Source: Methylophilaceae bacterium LSUCC0717
GTDB lineage: Bacteria; Pseudomonadota; Gammaproteobacteria; Burkholderiales; Methylophilaceae
Direction of reading: 5' to 3'
DNA: 64,000 nt
NCBI GenBank assembly: GCA_024919195.1
Contig: CP103436.1
Location: forward strand, 124,001-188,000
Shown: positions 54,817 through 64,000 of the stretch, piece by piece
Layout: each line of letters starts with the position of its first letter
Position numbering within the stretch: the first letter of the stretch is position 1
The notes under the pieces: generated by a model
What the model was told of the DNA's origin: nothing
What the model saw: only the letters and a program-made list of their open reading frames with translations
Database searches by the model: none
Program-made: the position numbers and the translations under genes

Positions 54817-57657
54817 ATGGATGATACAAGAGATTACGGGACACCAAAAAAAGATAGCGCCACAATGGTGACGTTGACTATTGATGGTCAAAAAATCTCT
54901 GTACCTCAAGGAACTTCAATCATGCGAGCCGCATCTGAACTCGGTTCAAGCATTCCAAAACTTTGTGCTACAGACTCATTAGAGCCATTTGGTTCGTGTC
55001 GCTTATGTTTGGTTGAGATTGAAGGGCGCCGTGGATACCCAGCATCATGTACAACACCGGTTGACGAAGGGATGGTTGTATCGACCCAAACCCCTAAACT
55101 TGCCGATATCAGAAAAGGTGTGATGGAGCTTTATATCTCAGATCATCCGTTAGACTGTCTTACTTGCTCCACTAATGGTGATTGTGAATTACAAGACATG
55201 GCTGGAGCTGTTGGTTTAAGAGAGGTACGTTATGGGTATGAAGGTGAAAATCACCTTAACGCTGAAAAGGATGAATCCAACCCATATTTTACCTTTGACC
55301 CATCCAAGTGTATTGTTTGCTCCAGGTGCGTTAGGGCCTGTGAAGAAACTCAAGGAACATTTGCCTTAACCATTGATAGCCGTGGTTTTGAATCAAAAGT
55401 TTCTGCTGGTAATAAAAATTTCTTTGATTCTGAATGTGTCTCTTGTGGTGCCTGTGTTCAGGCATGCCCAACGGCAACGTTAATGGAAAATTCAGTTATT
55501 CAATCTGGAGTTCCAGAAAAGTCAGTGACCACAACTTGCGCCTACTGTGGGGTGGGATGCTCATTTAATGCCGAAATGAAGGGTGAAGAATTAGTTAGAA
55601 TGACTCCTAATAAAAATGGCGGTGCTAATCATGGCCATTCATGCGTTAAAGGTCGATTTGCCTGGGGATACGCTACGCATAAAGACAGAATTACAACTCC
55701 AATGATTAGAAAAAGCATTCATGACCCATGGCAAGAAGTCACCTGGGAAGAGGCTATAAACTACGCTGCCAGTGAAATTAAAAGAATTCAAAAAAAATAT
55801 GGAACGGATTCTGTAGGCGCTATCAACTCCTCAAGATGTACAAATGAGGAAACATTCTTGGTTCAAAAATTAGTTCGGGCTGGTTTTGGTAACAACAATA
55901 TCGATACTTGTGCTCGAGTTTGCCATTCTCCAACAGGTTATGGATTAAAGCAAACACTTGGTGAGTCAGCTGGGACGCAGAATTTTGATTCAGTAATGAA
56001 ATCAGATGTGATCATGGTAATTGGCGCCAATCCAACAGACGGACATCCAGTTTTTGGATCACAAATGAAGAGAAGACTTCGCCAGGGTGCGAAATTAATT
56101 GTTGTCGACCCTAGAGAGATTGATCTTGTTAATAAGTCACCACATATACGAGCTAATTATCACTTAAAACTTAAGCCGGGAACTAATGTTGCCATCATTA
56201 ATGCCATAGCACACGTTGTAGTGACAGAAAATCTAGTGAAACAAGATTTTGTTGATGCTCGATGTGAAACAGATTCATTTAAAAAATGGGCTGATTTTGT
56301 AAGCCTTGAAAAAAATTCTCCCGAAGCATTACATTTGGAGACAGGAGTTCCAGCCGAGACTGTGAGGCAAGCAGCAAGACTTTTTGCAACAGAAAATAAT
56401 GGCTCAATCTATTATGGTCTTGGTGTTACAGAGCATAGTCAAGGTTCAACGATGGTTATGGGTATTGCCAATTTAGCAATGGCAACAGGAAATATTGGTC
56501 GTGAAGGTGTTGGAGTAAATCCTTTGAGGGGTCAAAATAACGTTCAGGGGTCATGCGACATGGGGTCATTCCCTCATGAGTTTCCTGGATATAGACATGT
56601 ATCTGACACAGAAACAAGAGAGATGCTTGAGAAAACATGGGGAGTATCACTTCAGTCTGAACCAGGTCTAAGAATTCCAAATATGCTGGACTCAGCAATT
56701 GATGGTTCTTTTAAAGGCTTATACTGCCAAGGTGAAGATATTGCCCAGTCTGATCCAAATACACAACACGTTACCCACGCATTAGAATCAATGGAGTGTG
56801 TGATTGTTCAGGACCTTTTCCTTAATGAAACAGCAATGTATGCGCATGTCTTCTTACCTGGCTCATCTTTTTTAGAGAAAAGCGGAACATTTACTAATGC
56901 TGAACGAAGAATATCGCCTGTAAGAAGAGTAATGACTCCGAAAAATGGTTATGAGGATTGGGAAGTGACTCAAATGTTATCCAATGCTCTAGGTTATTCA
57001 ATGAACTATAACCATGCCTCTGAAATTCTTGATGAAATTGCAAAAATTACTCCAACATTTACAAATGTTTCATTCGAAAGATTAGATCAACAAGGCAGCA
57101 TTCAGTGGCCTTGTAACGATGATCATCCTGATGGAACACCCACAATGCATGTTGATGAATTTGTTCGTGGAAAAGGTAAGTTCTTTATTACTGAATATAT
57201 TCCAACAACAGAAAAAGTGAATAAACGCTTCCCTTTAATTCTGACTACCGGAAGAATTTTATCTCAGTATAATGTTGGTGCTCAAACAAGAAGGACAAAT
57301 AACAGCAAATGGCATTCTGAGGATCTAATAGAAGTTCACCCACATGATGCGGAAGAAAGAGGCATTAACGAAGGGGACTGGGTTGGGATTTCAAGCCGAG
57401 CCGGTGAAACTGTTTTGAGATGTAAAGTGACAGAGCGTGTGCAGCCTGGAGTAGTTTATACCACCTTCCATCACCCATTCTCTGGAGCTAATGTAATAAC
57501 AACTGACAACTCTGATTGGGCAACAAATTGCCCCGAATTTAAAGTGACTGCTGTTCAATTAACAAAAGTTACCCAATTATCGTCCTGGCAAGAGAAGTAC
57601 AAATCCTTCAGCGAAGAACAAATTTCTTTTGTAGATTCCAAAAAAGAAAAAGTTTAA
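54817..57657 (+). CDS. fdsA: NAD-dependent formate dehydrogenase alpha subunit
   Basis: This catalytic subunit of 946 residues oxidises formate to CO2 on a bis-MGD molybdenum centre. N-terminal region: a [2Fe-2S] domain (GSCRLCLVEIEGR), a His-Cys3 cluster (CLTCSTNGDCELQ), two ferredoxin-type clusters (CIVCSRCVRAC and CVSCGACVQACP), then a [4Fe-4S] (CAYCGVGCSF). The molybdenum ligand Cys is in DTCARVCHSPTG, with the adjacent His conserved. A C-terminal dinucleotide-binding domain follows. The whole layout is that of soluble FdsA. Confidence 0.95.
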   Translation: MDDTRDYGTPKKDSATMVTLTIDGQKISVPQGTSIMRAASELGSSIPKLCATDSLEPFGSCRLCLVEIEGRRGYPASCTTPVDEGMVVSTQTPKLADIRKGVMELYISDHPLDCLTCSTNGDCELQDMAGAVGLREVRYGYEGENHLNAEKDESNPYFTFDPSKCIVCSRCVRACEETQGTFALTIDSRGFESKVSAGNKNFFDSECVSCGACVQACPTATLMENSVIQSGVPEKSVTTTCAYCGVGCSFNAEMKGEELVRMTPNKNGGANHGHSCVKGRFAWGYATHKDRITTPMIRKSIHDPWQEVTWEEAINYAASEIKRIQKKYGTDSVGAINSSRCTNEETFLVQKLVRAGFGNNNIDTCARVCHSPTGYGLKQTLGESAGTQNFDSVMKSDVIMVIGANPTDGHPVFGSQMKRRLRQGAKLIVVDPREIDLVNKSPHIRANYHLKLKPGTNVAIINAIAHVVVTENLVKQDFVDARCETDSFKKWADFVSLEKNSPEALHLETGVPAETVRQAARLFATENNGSIYYGLGVTEHSQGSTMVMGIANLAMATGNIGREGVGVNPLRGQNNVQGSCDMGSFPHEFPGYRHVSDTETREMLEKTWGVSLQSEPGLRIPNMLDSAIDGSFKGLYCQGEDIAQSDPNTQHVTHALESMECVIVQDLFLNETAMYAHVFLPGSSFLEKSGTFTNAERRISPVRRVMTPKNGYEDWEVTQMLSNALGYSMNYNHASEILDEIAKITPTFTNVSFERLDQQGSIQWPCNDDHPDGTPTMHVDEFVRGKGKFFITEYIPTTEKVNKRFPLILTTGRILSQYNVGAQTRRTNNSKWHSEDLIEVHPHDAEERGINEGDWVGISSRAGETVLRCKVTERVQPGVVYTTFHHPFSGANVITTDNSDWATNCPEFKVTAVQLTKVTQLSSWQEKYKSFSEEQISFVDSKKEKV

Positions 57658-57660
57658 CTT

Positions 57661-58464
57661 TTGAATCAACAGAACCTATATTCTGAATATAAAGTTTCTG
57701 ACTCAGACAATCTTGGACAAAACAGAACCGATTTTTTATCAAATGAATTTCCAATAGCAATAAGCTTTAATGGCATTAGTCATGTTGTCATGATGGCTAC
57801 TCCAATGAATTTGGAAGATTTTGTTATTGGATTTTCATTTACTGAGGGAATAATTTCTTCAGTTAATGATGTGTTTGATATTGAACTATCAAAAAACGAT
57901 CATGGAATAGAAGTTGCAGTTGAAATTGCACAAGAGCCATTCCAAAAATTAAAACATTTAAAACGAAACTTATCTGGAAAAACAGGATGCGGTATTTGCG
58001 GTATCGAGAGTCTTGAGTATTTCAATAATAGATTAAAGCTAAATTACCCTGAAAAGAAAAAATACCAGATTTCAAGCAAGCAGATTACAGCGAGTTTAGA
58101 TGCTTTTAAATCAAACCAAAAAGGTCAAGCGAAAACTGGTTCCATTCATGCTGCCGCATTATTTGATGCAGATGGAAATCTTTTAAGTATTAAGGAAGAT
58201 GTTGGCCGTCATAATGCATTGGATAAATTGATTGGAAGAAAATTAATTGATAATTTAGATGGCTCTTTTATTGTATGCTCAAGCCGAGCAAGTTACGAAA
58301 TGGTTCAAAAAGTGCTGGTTACAGACATTCCAATTTTGATTGCAATTTCAGCACCTACATCGATGGCTGTAAATTTAGCTTTACAACATAATCTCTCAGT
58401 GATCGGCTTTGCAAGAGATAAAAGATTCGTTGTATATAGCCACAAAAATAGAATAATCGAGTAG
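57661..58464 (+). CDS. fdhD: Formate dehydrogenase sulfurtransferase FdhD (FdsC)
   Basis: FdhD delivers sulfur to the molybdenum cofactor and is required for formate dehydrogenase activity. The 267 residues contain the sulfurtransferase motif GCGICG (Cys-Gly-Ile-Cys) and VGRHNALDKLIG. The start is a TTG three bases after the fdsA stop; no ATG fits. This is the FdsC position in fds operons. Confidence 0.93.
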   Translation: MNQQNLYSEYKVSDSDNLGQNRTDFLSNEFPIAISFNGISHVVMMATPMNLEDFVIGFSFTEGIISSVNDVFDIELSKNDHGIEVAVEIAQEPFQKLKHLKRNLSGKTGCGICGIESLEYFNNRLKLNYPEKKKYQISSKQITASLDAFKSNQKGQAKTGSIHAAALFDADGNLLSIKEDVGRHNALDKLIGRKLIDNLDGSFIVCSSRASYEMVQKVLVTDIPILIAISAPTSMAVNLALQHNLSVIGFARDKRFVVYSHKNRIIE

Positions 58465-58474
58465 AATAACGCCC

Positions 58475-58684
58475 ATGGAAGATCAACACATAGTCAATAT
58501 GGCAAACCAAATTGCCAGTTTCTTTGAAGCCTATCCGGACCAAACGGAGGCAATTGATGGGGTGTCTGGACATCTTAAGAAATTTTGGTCCCCTAAAATG
58601 AGAGTTAAATTAAAAGAAATTGCTGACCAGGGAGATATAGATAATATCCATCATCTGGTTCTAGATGCGATAAAACTGATTTAG
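58475..58684 (+). CDS. fdsD: NAD-dependent formate dehydrogenase delta subunit
   Basis: A 69-residue FdsD-like protein, with VNMANQIASFFEAYPDQTEA and HLKKFWSPKMRVKL typical of the family. It stabilises or helps assemble the complex. It ends the fds operon, overlapping the convergent glycosyltransferase gene by four bases. Confidence 0.9.
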   Translation: MEDQHIVNMANQIASFFEAYPDQTEAIDGVSGHLKKFWSPKMRVKLKEIADQGDIDNIHHLVLDAIKLI

Positions 58685-60303
58685 TTTTTTATTATATAAA
58701 ATGTCTTCTTATCGTTCGGCATTTTACCTTCCCATAAAATGCTGCTTTTAAATTCTGGATCATTTGATACTGATCTAATATCTTTGTGAGTTATTGTATA
58801 TTTACAATTTTTATCATTTTTTCTTATTTCAATTTGAGTAAAATAAAAAATTAAATCAATGTAGCTATCATTCAAATCATTTGTTGTCATACAATGATTT
58901 TTTTGGATATTGTTAGCAGTGATTTTTTTGAAGATTTGACCATAGTCTTTCCGATTTTCAATCATAGGAAACCATAGAAGAGTCGTAGTCACCCATGCAA
59001 GAGTAATGCCTAGAGCCCAATTAGTGACAGAGGATCGATTAGTGAGATTATTTTTCCAAAGTAAAATGATCCATCCTATAAGGAAAATTAAAGCCAGAAA
59101 AATTTGAAAAAAGTTTAGTTCAGGTGAAAAGTTTCCTGAAAGATAAACCATTCTTTCATGAATTTTATATGGAATACCAAAATTTAGTGCAAACCAACCA
59201 ATCCAGAGAATTAATGTAATTGCAGAAAAAATAAGGATCCCAAACCAATTTAATGCTCCCGATGCTCCTCTTTGAAGAGTGTCAATGGACGTGCTTGCCA
59301 TAATTGCTATAGCAGGTAGCAAAGCCATCAACTTAACTTGACTAACTTGACTTTCGCATATTAAAAGTAAGAAAAACCATGCAATAAAAACTAAAGGCAA
59401 GTTTGTTCTTTTGTATTTTAGAAAAGTGGAGAGTTCAGTAAACAATGTGAAAATAAATAATGGTATTGCCGGCCATGCAAACCAAAGCATATTTATAAAA
59501 TAGTATTTAAAATTTTCAGTTGAAAAATTTATTGTTGGAGATAAGAAATTTTCTAAACTGCCAGGATGATACCTTGATAAAAGTAACAACCAGATACTTA
59601 TAAAAATTAGACTGGATAACAGACCCAAACTAGCAAAAATAACAGTTCTCTTATAATTCCAACTTGGAAGTGTTGCCAGTGTGGCAGTGACTCCAATTAT
59701 TGGGATTAAATATATTAATCCCTTGGATAGTAAACCAATAATTAAAGAAACACCCAATAAAATAGAAGCCCGAAAAGGTCTTCTGTGTGATAGAGAAAAT
59801 GAATAGAGGCTTATGCTTGCTGCAGTTAAGATCGCTATTTCATGAGTAAAAGTGTGGAGCGTAAAAAAAAGCCCAACAGATGATAAAAAGATAATGTTAC
59901 TTTGTCTTCCGTAACCAAAGCCTCTTAACTCACGATTAGTTAGGCCAATGCTTATCATTGTTAAAGCAACCCAGATAAGATTGCTCAGGCGAGCAGCATT
60001 GTGTGGCTCTAGAAAAAAAATAATTTTTGCAAAGATTGCTCCAAGAATTTCATAGATATGACCGTGATCAAAACTGTTAATGCTAGCAAGATGAGGTGCT
60101 AAAATGTCACCATTAAAAAAAATATTAGCAAATATACTAAAGGAGTTTGTTTCTAAGGGTCTCCATGGGCTATGAGTAAATAGTCCGAAGACTAAGTATA
60201 TTGAGGCAAATATGATTAGAAAATTAATTTTGGCTTTTTCCCCAACTTTTTTCTTTGGGGTTTGCATATTTCCCTGCCAGTCATGATCTAAAAAATATTT
60301 CAT
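58681..60303 (-). CDS. Membrane glycosyltransferase of the ArnT/GT-C type
   Basis: A 540-residue protein with about 12 hydrophobic segments and a soluble C-terminus. The first periplasmic loop reads FTHSPWRPLETNSFSIFANIF; the acidic residue and layout resemble ArnT/Pmt-type transferases that use lipid-linked sugars, though key residues are not certain. A TTG at 60318 would add five residues. The acceptor is unknown; lipid A, protein or an exopolymer are possible. Confidence 0.65.
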   Translation of the reverse strand: MKYFLDHDWQGNMQTPKKKVGEKAKINFLIIFASIYLVFGLFTHSPWRPLETNSFSIFANIFFNGDILAPHLASINSFDHGHIYEILGAIFAKIIFFLEPHNAARLSNLIWVALTMISIGLTNRELRGFGYGRQSNIIFLSSVGLFFTLHTFTHEIAILTAASISLYSFSLSHRRPFRASILLGVSLIIGLLSKGLIYLIPIIGVTATLATLPSWNYKRTVIFASLGLLSSLIFISIWLLLLSRYHPGSLENFLSPTINFSTENFKYYFINMLWFAWPAIPLFIFTLFTELSTFLKYKRTNLPLVFIAWFFLLLICESQVSQVKLMALLPAIAIMASTSIDTLQRGASGALNWFGILIFSAITLILWIGWFALNFGIPYKIHERMVYLSGNFSPELNFFQIFLALIFLIGWIILLWKNNLTNRSSVTNWALGITLAWVTTTLLWFPMIENRKDYGQIFKKITANNIQKNHCMTTNDLNDSYIDLIFYFTQIEIRKNDKNCKYTITHKDIRSVSNDPEFKSSILWEGKMPNDKKTFYIIKN

Positions 60304-60316
60304 AAAAGTAATATAC

Positions 60317-60340
60317 AAAAAAAAAGGCAGCTTTGCTGCC
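60317..60340 (-). terminator. Intrinsic terminator after rpmE
   Basis: On the minus strand GGCAGC-AAA-GCTGCC is followed by nine T. It lies 22 bases after the rpmE stop and directly before the glycosyltransferase start. Confidence 0.9.
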
Positions 60341-60361
60341 TAATTTTTATATAAAATTGGA

Positions 60362-60562
60362 TTACATTCCATATTTTTGCTTAAACTTCTCAACTCGACC
60401 TGCAGTATCAACAATTTTCTGTTTGCCTGTGTAAAAAGGATGACATTGAGAGCAGACTTCAATATTTAAATCTTTACCTGCTGTTGACTTGGTCGTGAAG
60501 GTATTACCACAACTACAAGTAACATTTATTTCAGGGTATTTTGGATGTGTATCTTTTTTCAT
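60362..60562 (-). CDS. rpmE: Ribosomal protein L31, zinc-binding form
   Basis: A 66-residue L31 with four Cys (Cys16, Cys18, Cys37, Cys40 in CSCGN and [13 protein letters not shown]), the zinc-binding RpmE type rather than the zinc-free paralogue. It is downstream of rho by 63 bases, a common gene order in Betaproteobacteria. Confidence 0.95.
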   Translation of the reverse strand: MKKDTHPKYPEINVTCSCGNTFTTKSTAGKDLNIEVCSQCHPFYTGKQKIVDTAGRVEKFKQKYGM

Positions 60563-60625
60563 AATAATTAGTTTAAATATAAATTAAGTTGCGTATTATC
60601 GTATTAATTTACTAAAAATGCAAGA

Positions 60626-61885
60626 TTATCCGCGCCTCATGCTGTCAAAAAAGTTATCATTTGTTTTGGTTGATTTAATTTTATCCATGAGGAATTCCAT
60701 AGCCTCAATATCATCCATGGGATAAAGCAGTTTTCTTAAGACCCAGATTTTCTGAAGTACTTCCTGGCTTATCAATAGCTCCTCACGTCTAGTACCAGAC
60801 TTATTAACATTAATAGCTGGATATAAACGTTTTTCTGCCATTCTTCTATCCAGATGAATTTCCATATTACCAGTTCCTTTGAATTCTTCGTAAATAACGT
60901 CATCCATTTTTGAACCTGTATCTATTAGTGCTGTAGCAAGGATAGTTAATGAGCCACTTTCTTCGGTATTTCTTGCAGCACCAAAGAATCTTTTAGGTTT
61001 ATGTAAAGCATTTGCATCTACACCACCTGTTAAAACTTTTCCTGATGATGGAATAACTGTGTTATAAGCTCTGGCCAATCTAGTAATGGAATCAAGCAAA
61101 ATCACAACATCTTTTTTATGCTCAACCATTCTTTTTGCTTTTTCAATAACCATCTCAGCAACTTGAACATGTCGTGTAGCTGGTTCATCAAATGTTGAGG
61201 CAACCACCTCTCCTTTAACTGATCGAGTCATTTCAGTGACCTCTTCTGGTCTTTCATCGATGAGCAAGACAATAAGCTCTGTTTCAGGATGATTTGCGGT
61301 AATGGCATGAGCAATATTTTGCATCATGACTGTTTTACCACTTTTTGGACTCGCAACTATCAAACCCCTTTGTCCTTTTCCAATAGGGGCGATCATATCA
61401 ATTATTCTGCCTGTAATATTCTCTTCACTGGAAATATCTCTTTCGAGATTGAGTCTTTCAGTTGGAAATAAAGGAGTAAGGTTTTCAAAAAGAATTTTAT
61501 TCTTTGTATTTTCGGGCGGTTCTTCATTAACCTTTTCAACTTTAACTAATGCAAAATATCTTTCACTATCTTTCGGAGTTCTTATTTCTCCAGCCACTGT
61601 ATCTCCAGTGTGAAGATTAAATCTTCTTATCTGGGATGGCGATACGTAAATATCATCTGGGCCGGCAAGATATGATGTGTCAGCTGATCTGAGAAAACCA
61701 AATCCATCTGGTAAAACTTCTAGAGTACCTTGACCATATAAAGTCTCACCATTTTTAGCCTTATTTTTTAAAATTGCAAAGATTAGATCTTGCTTTCGCA
61801 TACGACCTGCATTATCAACTTTACTTTCATTTGCTAGGTCTATGAGATTCGTTACTGGTAAATGTTTGAGATCTGAGATTTGCAT
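60626..61885 (-). CDS. rho: Transcription termination factor Rho
   Basis: Rho is the hexameric RNA helicase that ends transcription. In 419 residues: N-terminal RNA-binding domain ([35 protein letters not shown], partial), Walker [26 protein letters not shown] (Walker B) and the R-loop [22 protein letters not shown] region. Length is standard. It is two bases downstream of trxA, so trxA-rho are probably co-transcribed. Confidence 0.96.
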   Translation of the reverse strand: MQISDLKHLPVTNLIDLANESKVDNAGRMRKQDLIFAILKNKAKNGETLYGQGTLEVLPDGFGFLRSADTSYLAGPDDIYVSPSQIRRFNLHTGDTVAGEIRTPKDSERYFALVKVEKVNEEPPENTKNKILFENLTPLFPTERLNLERDISSEENITGRIIDMIAPIGKGQRGLIVASPKSGKTVMMQNIAHAITANHPETELIVLLIDERPEEVTEMTRSVKGEVVASTFDEPATRHVQVAEMVIEKAKRMVEHKKDVVILLDSITRLARAYNTVIPSSGKVLTGGVDANALHKPKRFFGAARNTEESGSLTILATALIDTGSKMDDVIYEEFKGTGNMEIHLDRRMAEKRLYPAINVNKSGTRREELLISQEVLQKIWVLRKLLYPMDDIEAMEFLMDKIKSTKTNDNFFDSMRRG

Positions 61886-61887
61886 AA

Positions 61888-62214
61888 TTATATTGTCGAA
61901 TCAATAAATGCAGATAGTTGAGATTTTGACATAGCCCCTACCTTGGTTGCTTCAATGGATCCAGATTTGAAAATCATTAACGTGGGAATTCCACGAACTC
62001 CGAATTTAGCTGGTGTACCTGGATTTTCATCAATATTAAGCTTAGCTACTTTAATTTTGCCAGAGTATTCATCAGCAATATCGTTCAAAATAGGCGCTAT
62101 CATTTTGCATGGCCCACACCATTCTGCCCAGTAGTCTAGTAATACGGGTATTTCAGAACTTAGAACTTCTTGCTCAAAAGTTGAATCAGTTACATTAATT
62201 ATATTATCACTCAT
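61888..62214 (-). CDS. trxA: Thioredoxin TrxA
   Basis: A 108-residue thioredoxin with the active site WCGPC (Cys33, Cys36) and the cis-Pro in GIPTLMIF. It reduces cytoplasmic disulfides and supplies peroxiredoxins and Msr enzymes. The trxA-rho order is widely conserved. An 83-base gap without features separates it from the BON lipoprotein gene. Confidence 0.96.
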   Translation of the reverse strand: MSDNIINVTDSTFEQEVLSSEIPVLLDYWAEWCGPCKMIAPILNDIADEYSGKIKVAKLNIDENPGTPAKFGVRGIPTLMIFKSGSIEATKVGAMSKSQLSAFIDSTI

Positions 62215-62297
62215 GATGGTTTATTTTTTGGATGTTAGTTTTAAAGATAAGGGTAATACCGATTAGTACAATAATTATAAAACTTTTCTACAATAAA

Positions 62298-62885
62298 TCA
62301 ATTCTTTTTGTATTGATTATCAATCTCGAAATAGGTTTTAACTTTCACAACACCTTTACTTGTTTTTGCAATTTTTTCAGCCTCTTCAGCTTCTTTTGCA
62401 GACACGATGCCCATCAAATGAACTATTTGTCTTTCGGTGACTACTTTGACATGCACTGGAGAGAGGTTTGACTTTGTTTCTTCTTTAAACATTCTCGCCT
62501 TAACATTGGTAGTAATGCCGTAGTCTTTAGTTTTTGATTTGACTTTATCTTTTAGTGCAAGGGGCTTGGTTACTAAGATTTCGTTATATATGGCCTTGAC
62601 TCCCTGTATTTTTGCAACTGCAGATTCAACCTTGTCTTTTAATTCTTGAGATTCAGACTCACCTGTCAACAAAACATTTTGATTATAGCTTGTTGCACTT
62701 GCGCTAAAGTTGCCATCAATCTGTTGAAATTCATATGTTGCTTTGAATTCAATAGTTTGATCTTCTACTTGAACCCCAGCAGTTCTTCTGTCTGCAATGG
62801 ATGAGGGGACCCCGACTATTGCTGTTGGTGCACAGGCCGATAAAGTAAAAAATACAAGTATTATTGATAAAAGTTTAATAGGCAT
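62298..62885 (-). CDS. dolP: BON-domain outer membrane lipoprotein (DolP-like)
   Basis: The 195 residues have a lipobox (TLSAC, Cys18) and two BON domains (about 42-110 and 122-190), as in DolP/YraP that maintains outer membrane integrity. VTERQIVHLMGIVSAKEAEEAEKIA is typical of the second BON domain. It is divergent from rsmI by 63 bases; in E. coli dolP is also near rsmI, which supports the name. Confidence 0.87.
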   Translation of the reverse strand: MPIKLLSIILVFFTLSACAPTAIVGVPSSIADRRTAGVQVEDQTIEFKATYEFQQIDGNFSASATSYNQNVLLTGESESQELKDKVESAVAKIQGVKAIYNEILVTKPLALKDKVKSKTKDYGITTNVKARMFKEETKSNLSPVHVKVVTERQIVHLMGIVSAKEAEEAEKIAKTSKGVVKVKTYFEIDNQYKKN

Positions 62886-62948
62886 ATGTTAAAAAATTAT
62901 TAATATCTTTTAAATTGTATACTAGAGTTATCTTAACAAGGTAAAAAA

Positions 62949-63791
62949 ATGTCAATTAAACTATATATTGTTGCTACTCCAATTGGAAATTTAAAAGACA
63001 TCACTTTAAGAGCTATAGAAACTCTTCAATTGTGCTCAATCATAGTCTGTGAGGACACAAGGATAACAAAAAAATTATTGAATCACTTGGGTATTCGAAA
63101 TAAAAAAATTTACACAATTCATCAACATAATGAAAAGTCTGCTGCATTAAAAATTATTGAGGATGCTTCTCAAAGGGGCGAAGAAATTGCTTATGTGACA
63201 GACGCTGGTACACCATGTATCAGTGATCCAGGTATGTTTTTAGTGTCTCAAGCACGTTCTCTCAATATTAGAATAGAGCCAATTCCTGGCCCTTCAGCTA
63301 TTACTGCAGCATTTTCAATATCAGGAATCGATGAGGGAAGATTTAACTTTGTGGGCTTTTTACCAACCAAATTAATTGCCATTCAAGAAAGTTTGAATCA
63401 AGTTAATCAACAACAAAAGCCAACCATATTCTATGAATCGCCGAAAAGAGTGTTAAGTTTTTTGGAGAATGTTGTTAATTTGATGTCGCCATCAACCAAA
63501 GTATTCATAGCAAGGGAGATGACAAAACTATTTGAGTCCTTTTATTCTGATTCTGCAGAAAATTTATTTCGTTACTTTAAGAATAACCCTCAAGAATTAA
63601 AGGGGGAATTTGTTATTATAGTTATCCCAAATAAAATTAAAGAGAAATTAATATCTAATGAGGAAATTAATCTCTTAAAAGTATTAATGAAAGAATTACC
63701 GTTAAAGAAAGCTGCCGCGATTGTCTCAGAGTTTTATAATGGTAATAAGAAGGATATTTACAATATAGGCATTGATCTAAAAAATGAGTGA
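62949..63791 (+). CDS. rsmI: 16S rRNA 2'-O-methyltransferase RsmI
   Basis: RsmI methylates C1402 of 16S rRNA at the ribose. The 280-residue protein has the family start LYIVATPIGNLKDITLRAIETL, the SAM site YVTDAGTPCISDPG, and IPGPSAITAAFSISG. AAGGT lies upstream of the ATG. Its end overlaps pyrC by eight bases. Confidence 0.95.
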   Translation: MSIKLYIVATPIGNLKDITLRAIETLQLCSIIVCEDTRITKKLLNHLGIRNKKIYTIHQHNEKSAALKIIEDASQRGEEIAYVTDAGTPCISDPGMFLVSQARSLNIRIEPIPGPSAITAAFSISGIDEGRFNFVGFLPTKLIAIQESLNQVNQQQKPTIFYESPKRVLSFLENVVNLMSPSTKVFIAREMTKLFESFYSDSAENLFRYFKNNPQELKGEFVIIVIPNKIKEKLISNEEINLLKVLMKELPLKKAAAIVSEFYNGNKKDIYNIGIDLKNE

Positions 63792-64000
63792 ATTAATTAC
63801 AATCAAACTTCCGAATGATATGCATGTTCATTTTAGAGAAGGTAATTTATTAGATTTTGCAGTTAATGCTTCTGCAGAACACTTTCATCATGCTGTAGCT
63901 ATGCCAAATCTTAAAGATCCAGTCACAAACTATAAAAAAGCTTTAAAGTATTTTGATCAAATTGTTTCAGTTTCAAAATATTCACACTTTAAACCTCTTG
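63784..64000 (+). CDS. pyrC: Dihydroorotase PyrC, 3' end outside the window
   Basis: PyrC closes the dihydroorotate ring in pyrimidine synthesis. Only the first 72 codons are here. The metal-binding His-x-His is HVH (His14, His16) in LPNDMHVHFREGN, and AVAMPNLKDPVTNYKKAL is typical of class II (E. coli-like) dihydroorotases. The start overlaps rsmI by eight bases. The gene is cut by the window edge, not broken. Confidence 0.88.
   Translation, partial: MSELITIKLPNDMHVHFREGNLLDFAVNASAEHFHHAVAMPNLKDPVTNYKKALKYFDQIVSVSKYSHFKPL

Overview
The window looks like a piece of a small, AT-rich, tightly packed chromosome from a betaproteobacterial methylotroph, most likely the Methylophilaceae (OM43 / Methylopumilus-like lineages). 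The evidence is the lanthanide-type methanol dehydrogenase xoxF with xoxJ and xoxG, an NAD-dependent molybdenum formate dehydrogenase operon with its cofactor genes, betaproteobacterial housekeeping gene order (yebC-ruvCAB-ybgC-tolQRAB-pal-cpoB), many 1-8 bp gene overlaps, and no phage, transposon or CRISPR. The lineage is inferred from gene content, not from a phylogeny.

Layout. 0-9.3 kb: yebC, ruvCAB, ybgC, the Tol-Pal envelope system, cpoB, and queE/queC for queuosine precursors. 9.3-11.7 kb: the rpsP-rimM-trmD-rplS operon, in which both ribosomal proteins carry repeat-encoded Ala/Pro/acidic tails. 11.7-19.3 kb: xerD, folB, plsY, tsaD, the rpsU-yqeY-dnaG-rpoD macromolecular synthesis group, and a tRNA-Ile2 (CAU). 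19.3-22.3 kb: a hairpin-rich non-coding stretch, an ECF sigma factor, a membrane protein overlapping it that is probably its anti-sigma factor, and a secreted Sel1-repeat protein. A shared upstream element lies about 50 bp before the first and third of these genes. 22.3-25.1 kb: an accessory block of small and secreted proteins of unknown function, including three very short genes with strong ribosome binding sites, plus an exported MsrA.

25-32 kb: a DNA glycosylase, a short-chain dehydrogenase, a heavy-metal RND efflux operon (cusCBA/czcCBA type) and hupB. 32.4-36.4 kb: umuDC with a long palindrome at the umuD start, a rodZ-like gene lacking any ATG/GTG/TTG start, and a Na+/H+ antiporter. 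36.5-40.2 kb: a TPR/2OG-oxygenase protein, a YihY membrane protein with a cyclic-nucleotide-binding domain, and proline iminopeptidase. 40.5-46.1 kb: the methanol oxidation block xoxF-xoxJ-xoxG, then a lipoprotein containing an exact 409-bp copy of the xoxG mature region, then a type II NADH dehydrogenase. 46.1-52.7 kb: lplT, phoH, bcp, tonB, and moeA-mobA-moaA. 52.8-58.7 kb: fdsG-B-A-C-D. 58.7-64 kb: a membrane glycosyltransferase, rpmE, rho, trxA, a BON-domain lipoprotein, rsmI, and the start of pyrC.

How it fits together. XoxF oxidises methanol in the periplasm and passes electrons to the XoxG cytochrome. Formaldehyde oxidised to formate elsewhere would be finished by the Fds enzyme, giving NADH that NDH-2 can feed to the respiratory chain. 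The moaA/mobA/moeA genes opposite fds supply its molybdenum cofactor. The most novel-looking material is the sigma / membrane Sel1 / secreted Sel1 unit with its structured upstream region, the duplicated cytochrome with a membrane anchor, the small-protein block, and the palindrome at umuD.
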